DNA of 52,950 nucleotides, from assembly GCA_947383145.1 (NCBI GenBank), contig CANDCH010000014.1, positions 1-52,950 of the forward strand, given 5' to 3'. Shown piece after piece: positions 29,731-36,703 of the stretch (position 1 is its first letter; every line of letters begins with the position of its first letter). Below the pieces are notes generated by a model. That model searched no databases. It saw only the letters and a program-made list of their open reading frames with translations, and had not been told where the DNA came from. Source of the stretch: an uncultured bacterium. Lineage in GTDB: Bacteria > Bacillota > Clostridia > Oscillospirales > Oscillospiraceae. Both the position numbers and the translations under genes were made by a program.

Positions 29731-31959
29731 TTACTCGTCGTCGGTTCCGAAGAACTCGCCCAGGATCTCGTCGCAGTTCATGGCGGGGTCCTGATCGTCC
29801 AGGCCCACCAGAGCGGCCAGCTCGGGCATCTCAATGCCCTTGAACTTGGCGTAGCGGGCCAGGAACAGCTTGACCTGCTCCACGGTCACCAGCTCGTCGG
29901 GGAGGAACTCGGTCTCGGACACGCCCCAGGCGATGTCGTTGGCCTGACCCCAGCCCACGGCGGGGGCGAACTCGTGGTCGGCGGGCACGTCCGTGAAGGT
30001 GGGCATGCCGGCCTCAGGGGAGCCCGCGTCGCGGTACAGGAAGTCCACGAACTCGGCGCGGGTCACGGGGCCGGCCAGAGGCACGGCCGCGTCGTCCAGC
30101 TCCACCTCGTCGCCGCCGTCCTCAGCGCCGCCGCCCAGGGGGATGTCGGGGTCGTCGATCTCGGTATCGCCGCCGGTGCCGGGCAGGGCGGGGATGGCCT
30201 CGGAATCCATATAGCCGCAGCTCTCGCAGGTGTGGACCCGCTCGCCAGCCACGCCCACCTGGGCAGGCCGGATGACAGCCCACTCACCAAAGTCGTGATT
30301 CACGGTCACGTCCATGTTGCCACAGCCGGGGAAGGTGCACATATGGGCGTGGCCATTGTTGCTGGGATAGTAGTCCTCGCTCCAATAGTCATCGCAATCA
30401 TGGATGGCATCGGCGTCAGTGGTGGTCTGCGTGTAGCCGCAGTCCCCGCAGACGCGGCTCCAGTTCTGCTCAGACTCATTGTAGCTCCAAGCGCCAAACG
30501 TGTGGTTGCCGGTGGCGTACTGCTGCTTGCAGTCGGTGCAGAACATGCCGTGAATGGCGTCGTTAACCTCCTGCCACTCATCAGTTTTGCCAGTGTGGTT
30601 GCTCGCGTCGACAGGAATTACCAGGTCGTCAGCGGTGACTTCCTTGGTGCCCTTAAACAGCTTGCTGCACACGGTGCAAGTCCAGTGGGCCGCAGTACCA
30701 GTCTTAGTGCAGGTGGCGGGCACTTCAGCGATCACGCTCGCAGTGTGGGGCTTCATGGGCACCTCACGGACCTCAAACGCCTTGCACTCATCATAGCGGG
30801 AGCACCGATAGACAGCCGCGCCTTTTTCAGTGCAGGTGGCGGGCTTATTGTCGGCATGAGTACCCCAGGATACACTGTAGTCATGGCCCAGGGCGAGGCT
30901 TTTCACTTCGCTCCTCACAAAGTCACAATCCGCACAGTTCCACACGATAACCTCCGGCAGGGTGCAGGTAGCGGCATGAGACTTTTCCTCGTCCTTCACC
31001 ATATTTTTGTGCTCACAATCGGTCTTGATGCTGGGGTCAGAGTCGCCGCAGCGGGTGCAAGTGCCGTTCACATAGTTGTGGCCCAGAGCGTCGATGGTCT
31101 GGCTCTGCCTGAGGCCGCACACCGTGCAGGAACGGGTCTCCTTACCCTCAGTAAGGCACTTAGCCTCAATCTCAACCTTCCAATCGCTCATCTTGTGAGC
31201 CTCAGGCTCACTAGTGGCAGTACAGTTGGCGCACTGGCGGGCATGGCTGCTGGTGCCAGCCTGGACATAATTGCCAGTGAAGCTGTGGCCGGTTTGCGGG
31301 AGGATCGTAGTGCTGACCGTCTTGCCGCAGTCATTGCACTTGACGGTCTCGGAACCATCCGTGGTGCAGGTGGCGGGAACGGTCACGGTCTCAGTGTTGA
31401 CGTGGTTGTTGGGCGCAAGCGTACCCTTCGGGTCTACCTTATTGCACACACACTTACCGGGAGTTTTGCAGGTCGCGCCATTGTAATGGTGATCGCGGAG
31501 CGGCTCCTCATACCCACACTTAGTACATGTCGCAGTATGATACAGCCCAAACCTATTTTCAGTATACGTCATCTGATGGCTATGCGTCTGGGCAAGCACT
31601 TCTTTCTCAGCACCGCACTTCGTACACCTGTGGATATCAGTATGCGAAACTTGGCAGTTTATCTCTTCCCATTTACAATGGTCGTACACCCAATTGTGAT
31701 TGCAAGACTTCGCCGCCGCAGGAGCCGCCGCCAGCGGGGTTTGAGCGGTCTCCACCAGCTCGACTTCCTCAGGCTCATCGGCCTCGTCCCCGGTCTCGGT
31801 CTCGGTGGCCTCGGTCTTGTCCTCGGTCTCAACAACCTCGGGCTCGGTAGTCTCGGGCGCGTCCTCCGCGAACGCGGCGGTGGACAGCATGCCAACGCAC
31901 ATCATCAGGGCCAGAACCAGCGCCAGGGCGCGCTTGCCAACGTTTTTCAAATACATCAT
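29731..31959 (-). CDS. Secreted Cys/His-repeat surface protein with S-layer-homology-like C-terminus
   Basis: A 742-residue exported protein. A signal peptide lies at residues ~5-32 (RALALVLALMMCVGMLSTAA ending near AFA). Residues ~33-75 are a Glu/Thr-rich acidic linker. Residues ~85-590 hold about ten or more divergent Cys-x2-Cys repeats, often with flanking His (for example VPATCTTDGSETVKCNDCGK, HTCESCGYMDSEAI), a pattern found in large gut Firmicute surface proteins and likely to bind zinc or form disulfides. The last ~100 residues (VTRAEFVDFLYRDAGSP, then TFTDVPADHEFAPAVGWGQA) resemble S-layer-homology modules that bind the wall. Function unknown; adhesion is a guess. Its leader carries three c-di-GMP-I aptamers, so expression is probably set by c-di-GMP. 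Confidence 0.85.
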   Translation of the reverse strand: MMYLKNVGKRALALVLALMMCVGMLSTAAFAEDAPETTEPEVVETEDKTEATETETGDEADEPEEVELVETAQTPLAAAPAAAKSCNHNWVYDHCKWEEINCQVSHTDIHRCTKCGAEKEVLAQTHSHQMTYTENRFGLYHTATCTKCGYEEPLRDHHYNGATCKTPGKCVCNKVDPKGTLAPNNHVNTETVTVPATCTTDGSETVKCNDCGKTVSTTILPQTGHSFTGNYVQAGTSSHARQCANCTATSEPEAHKMSDWKVEIEAKCLTEGKETRSCTVCGLRQSQTIDALGHNYVNGTCTRCGDSDPSIKTDCEHKNMVKDEEKSHAATCTLPEVIVWNCADCDFVRSEVKSLALGHDYSVSWGTHADNKPATCTEKGAAVYRCSRYDECKAFEVREVPMKPHTASVIAEVPATCTKTGTAAHWTCTVCSKLFKGTKEVTADDLVIPVDASNHTGKTDEWQEVNDAIHGMFCTDCKQQYATGNHTFGAWSYNESEQNWSRVCGDCGYTQTTTDADAIHDCDDYWSEDYYPSNNGHAHMCTFPGCGNMDVTVNHDFGEWAVIRPAQVGVAGERVHTCESCGYMDSEAIPALPGTGGDTEIDDPDIPLGGGAEDGGDEVELDDAAVPLAGPVTRAEFVDFLYRDAGSPEAGMPTFTDVPADHEFAPAVGWGQANDIAWGVSETEFLPDELVTVEQVKLFLARYAKFKGIEMPELAALVGLDDQDPAMNCDEILGEFFGTDDE

Positions 31960-32004
31960 TTTTTATTCGTCCCTTCTTTGCTGAAAATTACGGATGCAAA
32001 GTAA

Positions 32005-32158
32005 TCCGGCGGCTGGGCTGCCATAGGTCCGGCTGAGGCCGTTTCTCCGAAACGGCCTCAGGGGTATACCCCTGACCTTACTTTGTTTCCTCCGCTTGGG
32101 TCTCCGGGCCGTTAGGCCCCTGGCTTTGCGTCCCGCCGTTTCCGGCGGTTTGCCATGA
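32005..32158 (-). ncRNA. Cyclic di-GMP-I (GEMM-I) riboswitch, copy 3 (gene-proximal)
   Basis: Read on the minus strand: GGCAAACC (32147-32154), a P2 helix capped by GAAA, then GGGACGCAAAGCC and GGGGCCTAA, and at the 3' end ATGGCAGCCCAGCC before the closing helix. These are the conserved parts of the Vc2-type aptamer. The position I equate with Vc2 G20 is G, as for c-di-GMP binding. The P3 arm is enlarged by two extra hairpins (~32030-32085). It ends ~45 nt before the surface-protein start, so it could control the ribosome-binding site directly. Confidence 0.88.
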
Positions 32159-32160
32159 TC

Positions 32161-32283
32161 CAGCAGCCGGGCTGACTTAGCATCCTCACGGGGGTTGGGG
32201 TTTGCATCCCCATTGCCTCCTTTGTCATGAGAACGCCTTAGTTCCCATAGCTTTGCGTCCCGCGGTTTCCCGCGGTTTGCCTT
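32161..32283 (-). ncRNA. Cyclic di-GMP-I (GEMM-I) riboswitch, copy 2
   Basis: Minus strand: AAGGCAAACC, GCGG-GAAA-CCGC as P2 with the tetraloop, GGGACGCAAAGC, GGGAACTAAG, a P3 arm, and the 3' AGTCAGCCCGGCTGC segment. All aptamer landmarks occur in the same order and spacing as in copy 3. It lies immediately upstream of copy 3 with almost no spacer. Confidence 0.86.
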
Positions 32284-32288
32284 TTTTT

Positions 32289-32390
32289 CAGCAACCGGGC
32301 GAACTTATCGCCGCCGCGCCGGAGCGCGGCTTCGACTTAGTCCCCATGGCTTTGCGTCCCACGGTTTCCCGTGGTTTGCCAAAATGCGCC
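32289..32390 (-). ncRNA. Cyclic di-GMP-I (GEMM-I) riboswitch, copy 1 (promoter-proximal)
   Basis: Minus strand: TTGGCAAACC, ACGG-GAAA-CCGT as P2, GGGACGCAAAGCC, GGGGACTAAG, a compact GC-rich P3, and AGTTCGCCCGGTTGC at the 3' end. It is the shortest and closest to the standard size. A run of seven A separates it from copy 2. Confidence 0.86.
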
Positions 32391-32508
32391 CTGCGTGTCA
32401 CCCTGCCGCCCCCGGCGCGTGGTCCGGCGGCAGGATGCCCCCAGGGCGGGACCGCCTCTCTCATGCGGCTCCCTCCCCTCTCGCGGGCGTCTCCGCCCGC
32501 ACTGCTCC
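32391..32508 (-). other. 5' leader segment upstream of the riboswitch array
   Basis: This part of the leader, from the likely transcription start near 32508 to copy 1, is GC-rich with several possible hairpins (for example GCGGGCGG...CGCCCGC near 32485-32500). No gene or known RNA motif is recognised. Confidence 0.35.
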
Positions 32509-32514
32509 ACTCTC

Positions 32515-32543
32515 ACTATACCATATCTTGTGGGGCGGCGCAA
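32515..32543 (-). promoter_or_regulatory. Promoter of the riboswitch-surface protein transcript
   Basis: Minus strand: -35 TTGCGC (32538-32543), a 17-bp spacer, -10 TATAGT (32515-32520). It predicts a ~550-nt leader ahead of the start codon at 31959, containing all three aptamers. Confidence 0.65.
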
Positions 32544-32600
32544 GGGGCGGGCCGCACTTTTTTCACCGCAATCCCAGTTTTTTCCGGGACAACCCCGGCG

Positions 32601-32634
32601 AAAACCGCCCGGGGAGTCCTCCCCAGGCGGTTTT
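32601..32634 (-). terminator. Terminator after hypA
   Basis: A long hairpin: AAAACCGCC (32601-32609) pairs with GGCGGTTTT (32626-32634), with an inner GGGGA/TCCCC helix. On the minus strand it ends in only four T, so it is moderate in strength. Confidence 0.6.
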
Positions 32635-32669
32635 CCTCCTCTGGGGCCGTGCCGCCCGCCCCGTTTCGC

Positions 32670-33014
32670 TCAGTACGCCTCGATCTCCTTGATGTTCACC
32701 TCGTTCCCGGTGAGGAGCCAGGTGTTTTCGCTCCCGCACAGGGGGCAGACGCGGCCGTGGGCCACGGTGGGGTAGTCCCCCCCGCAGCCGCCGCAGCGGG
32801 TGACGGCGGGCAGGGCCTCGACCCGCAGCGCCGCGCCCCGGAACAGCTCCGACCTGGCCGCCGCCCAGTCCCAGCAGTGGGTGAGATAGTCCGGCACCAC
32901 GCCCGACACCTCCCCCAGCTCCAGCACCACCGCGGACACCCTCTCCAGGCTGTTGTCCGCCGCCACCTTCTCCACGCTGTCCATGATGTGGAACACAATG
33001 CCCAGCTCGTGCAT
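32670..33014 (-). CDS. hypA: Hydrogenase maturation nickel metallochaperone HypA
   Basis: A 114-residue protein. The nickel site is the N-terminal MHEL (His2). The zinc site is the pair of CxxC motifs C74-x2-C77 and C90-x2-C93 (RCGGCGG and VCPLCGS). HypA delivers nickel with HypB to NiFe hydrogenase large subunits. No hydrogenase structural gene or hypCDEF lies in the window. It follows the large oxidoreductase by 3 bp and is last in the hypB-oxidoreductase-hypA operon. Confidence 0.93.
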   Translation of the reverse strand: MHELGIVFHIMDSVEKVAADNSLERVSAVVLELGEVSGVVPDYLTHCWDWAAARSELFRGAALRVEALPAVTRCGGCGGDYPTVAHGRVCPLCGSENTWLLTGNEVNIKEIEAY

Positions 33015-33017
33015 GGC

Positions 33018-35813
33018 CTACGCCTTGTCCTTCCGGGCGGCCCGCCGGATTTTGATCTCCCGCTTCACCATGTTGGGCATGATGGCCTTCATCTTGTCCT
33101 CGCTTTTAATCATGGTGGAGCACTCCGGGCGGTCCCGGAACAGGCGGATGGCGCCGAACCCGCACCGGGTGGTGCACAGGCCGCAGCCAATGCACTTGTT
33201 GGGGTCCACGATGGACGCGCCGCACCCCAGGCAGCGGGCGGTCTCCGCGCGCACCTGCTCCTCGGTAAAGGCGCGCTTAGCCTCCCGGAAGGAGCGCTTC
33301 CAGTCGAAGGAACCGTCCATGCCGGGGATCTGCCGGGCGGCTGTGTCGTACTGCTCCACCTTGATATTATTTTTGTCCAGCTCCACGAAGTACCGGGGGT
33401 CCCGGCCGATGGTCATGCTGGTATCCGGCTGGACGAAGCGGTGGAGGGAGACGGCGGCCTCCTTGCCCGCGGCGATGGCGTCGATGGCGAACTTGGGGCC
33501 GGTGTACGCGTCCCCGCCCACGAACACGTCGGGCTGGGCGGTCTGATAGGTCTTGGCGTCCGCCTTGGCCCAGCCGCCCCTGGCCAGCTCCACGGCGCTG
33601 CCCTCCAGCAGCCCGCCCCACTCCACGCTCTGTCCGATGGACAGCACCACGTGCTCGCAGGGGACGGTGACGGTGTCCCGCTCGTCGTACTGGGGGGCGA
33701 AGCGGCCCTGGCTGTCCCACACGCTGGTGCAGCGCATGAACACCACGCCGGACGCCCTGCCGCCCTCGGTCAGGACCTCCTTGGGGCCCCAGCCGCACTG
33801 GATGGACACATCCTCGTCCTCCGCCTCGGCGGTCTCCTCCGGGGAGGCGGGCATTTTGTCCCTTGGCTCCAGGCAGAACATCTGAACGCTGTCCGCCCCG
33901 CAGCGGCGGGCGGTCCGGGCGGCGTCGATGGCCACGTTGCCGCCGCCCACCACGATGGTTTTGCCGGAAAGCTCCACGCGCTCCTCCGCCTGGACCCGGC
34001 GGAGAAACTCCACCGCGGACCACACGCCCTGGGCGGTCTCGCCGGGGATGCCGGGCAGACGGCCCCGCTGGCACCCGATGGCGATATAGAACGCCTCATA
34101 GCCCTGGGAGCGCAGGTCGTCCAGGGTCACGTCCCGGCCCACCTCCACGCCGCAGCGGAAGTCCACGCCCAGGGCGCGGATCACGCCGATCTCCGCGTCC
34201 AGCACGTCCTTCTCCAGCTTGAAGGAGGGAATGCCGTAGCGCAGCATCCCGCCCAGCTCCGAATTTTTCTCAAACACGGTGGGCTCGTAGCCCTTGAGGG
34301 CCAGGTAGAACGCGCAGGACAGCCCCGCCGGACCGCCGCCGACGACGGCGATCTTCTGGGAAAAGGCCCCCTCCACCTTGGGAATCACCTTTTCCGGCAC
34401 GAAGCGCCGCTGGGCGTTCAGGTCCTGCTGGGCGATGAACTTCTTCACCTCGTCGATGGCCACGGCCTGGTCGATGGTCCCCCGGGTGCAGGCGTCCTCG
34501 CACCGGCGGTTGCAGACCCGGCCGCACACCGCCGGGAAGGGGTTCTCCTTTTTGATGAGCTCCAGAGCCTCGGTATATTTCCCCTGGGCCGCCAGCTTCA
34601 GATAGCCCTGGACAGAGATGTGGGCGGGGCAGGCGGTCTTGCAGGGGGCGGTGCCCGTCTCGTGGGTGTTGACGCGGTTTTTGTCCCGGTAGTCCACGGA
34701 CCATTTCTCCGGTCCCCACTTCACCGCGTCGGGCAGCTCCTGCCGGGGGTACCGGATGGGAGCGCCGTCCCTGGCGCACAGCTTCTGGCCCAGCTTGGCC
34801 GCCCCGGCGGGACACACCTCCACGCAGCCGCCGCAGGCCACGCACTTGTCCGTCTCCACCTTGGCCACATAGGCGGACCGGCTCATATTGGGGGTGTTGA
34901 ACAGCTGGGAGGTGCGCAGGGCGTTGCACACGTTGACGTTGCAGTTGCAGATGGCGAAAATCTTCTCCTCGCCGTCGATGTTGGTGATCTGATGGACGTA
35001 GCCGTTGGCCTCCGCCTTGCGGAAAATCTCCAGGGCCTCCTCCTTGGTGATATAGCGCCCCCCCTTGTCCGTCTCCACCACATAATCCGCCATGTCCCCC
35101 ATGGCGATGCACCAGTCCTCCGGGTCGTCGCCGCAGCCCTCGCCCAGCTTTGCGCGGCTCATCCGGCAGGAGCAGGGAGAGGCGGCGTATTTGCCCTCGT
35201 ATTTGTCCAGCCAGTGGGAGATGCGCTCGATGGAGATGGACTTGCTCTCCATGCCGATGGCCTGCTCCACCGGGATGACGTGCATCCCAATGCCCGCCCC
35301 GCCGGGGGGCACCATGGGGGTGATCTTCTCCAGGGGAAGGAAGGTCATCCGCTCAAAGAAGGCGGCCACCTCTGGGTGCTCGTCAATCTGGATCCGGCGC
35401 ATATTGAAAAACTCCGCGCTGCCCGGAACGAACATGGGCAGGACGTACCGCTTCTCGTGGTTGGGATTCTTGCCGTCCAGATTCTCCCAGTGGTACTCCA
35501 CCAGGCCGATGCGGCTCATCTCGTCCAGCAGCCGTTGCAGCCTGTCCGGCTCCATGCCGGTGAGCCTCTGAATTTGCGCAAAGGTCTTGGGCCGGCGCAC
35601 CTTCATCTTGAGGGCCACGTCCGCCATCTCGTCGGTGACCAGCCCCGCCAGTCCCCAGTACTCCGGGTCCTCCCCGGTGACGCCGTGGAGCTTGGCGGGC
35701 ACCCGGTCGGTAATCATCCGCCCCAGCTTGACGATCTTCTCCCGGGGCTTGTCCGTCTTGGGAAGCTCAAAGGGCAGCCTGCTCTCGTCCAAGGGAAATT
35801 TGGTCTCGCTCAT
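33018..35813 (-). CDS. Multidomain Fe-S/FAD oxidoreductase (glutamate synthase small subunit-like)
   Basis: A 931-residue protein. Residues ~1-330 have a winged-helix-like patch (RPKTFAQIQRLTGMEPDRLQ) and a Cys cluster (SPCSCRMSRAKLGEGC). A ferredoxin motif CVACGGCVEVCPAG lies near 345. Residues ~390-830 resemble the NADPH-binding GltD family: the CPAHISVQGYL and CGRVCNRRCEDAC Fe-S segment, FAD motif AVVGGGPAGLSCAFYL, the second motif VVGGGNVAIDAART, and VFVGGDAYTGP. The end holds CLGCGASIVDPNKCIGCG plus CTTRCGFG, [4Fe-4S] sites. It likely moves electrons between NAD(P)H and a ferredoxin-type partner. Placed between hypB and hypA, it may serve a NiFe hydrogenase, but the partner is not here. 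ATG 35813 follows GAGGAGAG. Confidence 0.85.
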   Translation of the reverse strand: MSETKFPLDESRLPFELPKTDKPREKIVKLGRMITDRVPAKLHGVTGEDPEYWGLAGLVTDEMADVALKMKVRRPKTFAQIQRLTGMEPDRLQRLLDEMSRIGLVEYHWENLDGKNPNHEKRYVLPMFVPGSAEFFNMRRIQIDEHPEVAAFFERMTFLPLEKITPMVPPGGAGIGMHVIPVEQAIGMESKSISIERISHWLDKYEGKYAASPCSCRMSRAKLGEGCGDDPEDWCIAMGDMADYVVETDKGGRYITKEEALEIFRKAEANGYVHQITNIDGEEKIFAICNCNVNVCNALRTSQLFNTPNMSRSAYVAKVETDKCVACGGCVEVCPAGAAKLGQKLCARDGAPIRYPRQELPDAVKWGPEKWSVDYRDKNRVNTHETGTAPCKTACPAHISVQGYLKLAAQGKYTEALELIKKENPFPAVCGRVCNRRCEDACTRGTIDQAVAIDEVKKFIAQQDLNAQRRFVPEKVIPKVEGAFSQKIAVVGGGPAGLSCAFYLALKGYEPTVFEKNSELGGMLRYGIPSFKLEKDVLDAEIGVIRALGVDFRCGVEVGRDVTLDDLRSQGYEAFYIAIGCQRGRLPGIPGETAQGVWSAVEFLRRVQAEERVELSGKTIVVGGGNVAIDAARTARRCGADSVQMFCLEPRDKMPASPEETAEAEDEDVSIQCGWGPKEVLTEGGRASGVVFMRCTSVWDSQGRFAPQYDERDTVTVPCEHVVLSIGQSVEWGGLLEGSAVELARGGWAKADAKTYQTAQPDVFVGGDAYTGPKFAIDAIAAGKEAAVSLHRFVQPDTSMTIGRDPRYFVELDKNNIKVEQYDTAARQIPGMDGSFDWKRSFREAKRAFTEEQVRAETARCLGCGASIVDPNKCIGCGLCTTRCGFGAIRLFRDRPECSTMIKSEDKMKAIMPNMVKREIKIRRAARKDKA

Positions 35814-35827
35814 GTCGTCTCTCCTCT

Positions 35828-36514
35828 CTATTCTCCAGGGAGGCCGCTTCTCCAGCGCTCCACCTGCTCCCGCAGCCACCGGGCCCACGCCTCCACCCCC
35901 TGGCCGGTCTTGGCGCAGATGGGAAGGACCGCGGCGTTGGGATTGCGCAGCCTGATGTGCTCCCGGCACCTGTCCAGGTCGAAATCAAAGTACGGGGCCA
36001 CGTCGATTTTGTTGATGAGCACCACGTCGCACACCTGGAACATCAGCGGGTATTTCAGCGGCTTGTCGTCCCCCTCCGGCACCGACAGAATGGCGGCGTT
36101 TTTCACCGCCCCCGTGTCGAACTCCGCCGGACACACCAGATTGCCCACGTTTTCCAAAACGGCCAGCTCCACGCCGCCCTCCGCCAGCAGCTGGTCCAGC
36201 CCCTGCCGGGTCATGTCCGCGTCCAGGTGGCACATCCCCCCGGTGTGCAGCTGGATGGCCTTCACCCCCGCCGCCGCCATGGCCCGGGCGTCCACGTCCG
36301 AGTCGATGTCCGCCTCCATCACGCCGATGCTCAGCTCATCCTTCAGCAGCTCCACCGTCCGCCGGAGGGTGGTGGTTTTGCCCGCGCCGGGGGAGCTCAT
36401 CAGGTTGAGCAGAAAAACGCCCCGCTCCTTCAGCTCCCGCCGGAGCTGGGCCGCCCGCCTGTCGTTATCGGCAAAGACGCTTTGCTTCACCTCAATGATG
36501 CGGACCTGATCCAT
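35828..36514 (-). CDS. hypB: Hydrogenase maturation GTPase HypB
   Basis: A 228-residue SIMIBI GTPase. The P-loop is SSPGAGKTT (40-48); further motifs are EADIDSDVDARAM, the metal-binding HTGGMCHLDADM (Cys and His ligands) and ENVGNLVCPAEFD. NKID gives guanine specificity. HypB hydrolyses GTP to load nickel with HypA. There is no His-rich N-terminal nickel store. It is the first gene of its operon, with its own promoter (36556-36584). Confidence 0.94.
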   Translation of the reverse strand: MDQVRIIEVKQSVFADNDRRAAQLRRELKERGVFLLNLMSSPGAGKTTTLRRTVELLKDELSIGVMEADIDSDVDARAMAAAGVKAIQLHTGGMCHLDADMTRQGLDQLLAEGGVELAVLENVGNLVCPAEFDTGAVKNAAILSVPEGDDKPLKYPLMFQVCDVVLINKIDVAPYFDFDLDRCREHIRLRNPNAAVLPICAKTGQGVEAWARWLREQVERWRSGLPGE

Positions 36515-36555
36515 CGCTGTTCTCTCCTCTCTGGTCCAGCCGGAATAGTATCATA

Positions 36556-36584
36556 ATTTTACCATTTTCCCCTCTCCGCGTCAA
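36556..36584 (-). promoter_or_regulatory. Promoter of the hypB-oxidoreductase-hypA operon
   Basis: Minus strand: -35 TTGACG (36579-36584), a 17-bp spacer, -10 TAAAAT (36556-36561), about 42 bp before the hypB start. No obvious NikR- or Rex-type operator was recognised. Confidence 0.75.
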
Positions 36585-36660
36585 CTGTCCGCGAGTTTTT
36601 CCCAATTTTCGGCCTTATTCACAGTCGTTTCCCCCCTGTTTTGTCCAATGTGCATGGCAA

Positions 36661-36690
36661 GCGGGGGCGGGCCTGACGGCCCGCCCCCGC
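36661..36690 (-). terminator. GC-rich hairpin after the Sel1 gene
   Basis: A perfect 13-bp stem GCGGGGGCGGGCC/GGCCCGCCCCCGC (36661-36673 with 36678-36690). It lies 13 bp beyond the Sel1 gene stop. No proper T-run follows, so efficiency is unsure. Confidence 0.55.
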
Positions 36691-36703
36691 TATGTAGTCC
36701 GGC

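Noticed and set aside
29698-32004. 768-codon open frame on the plus strand
   Set aside because: Antisense to the surface-protein gene, which has a signal peptide and Cys repeats.
32202-36509. 1435-codon open frame on the plus strand
   Set aside because: Runs through the riboswitch leader and is antisense to hypA, the oxidoreductase and hypB; a GC-bias artefact.
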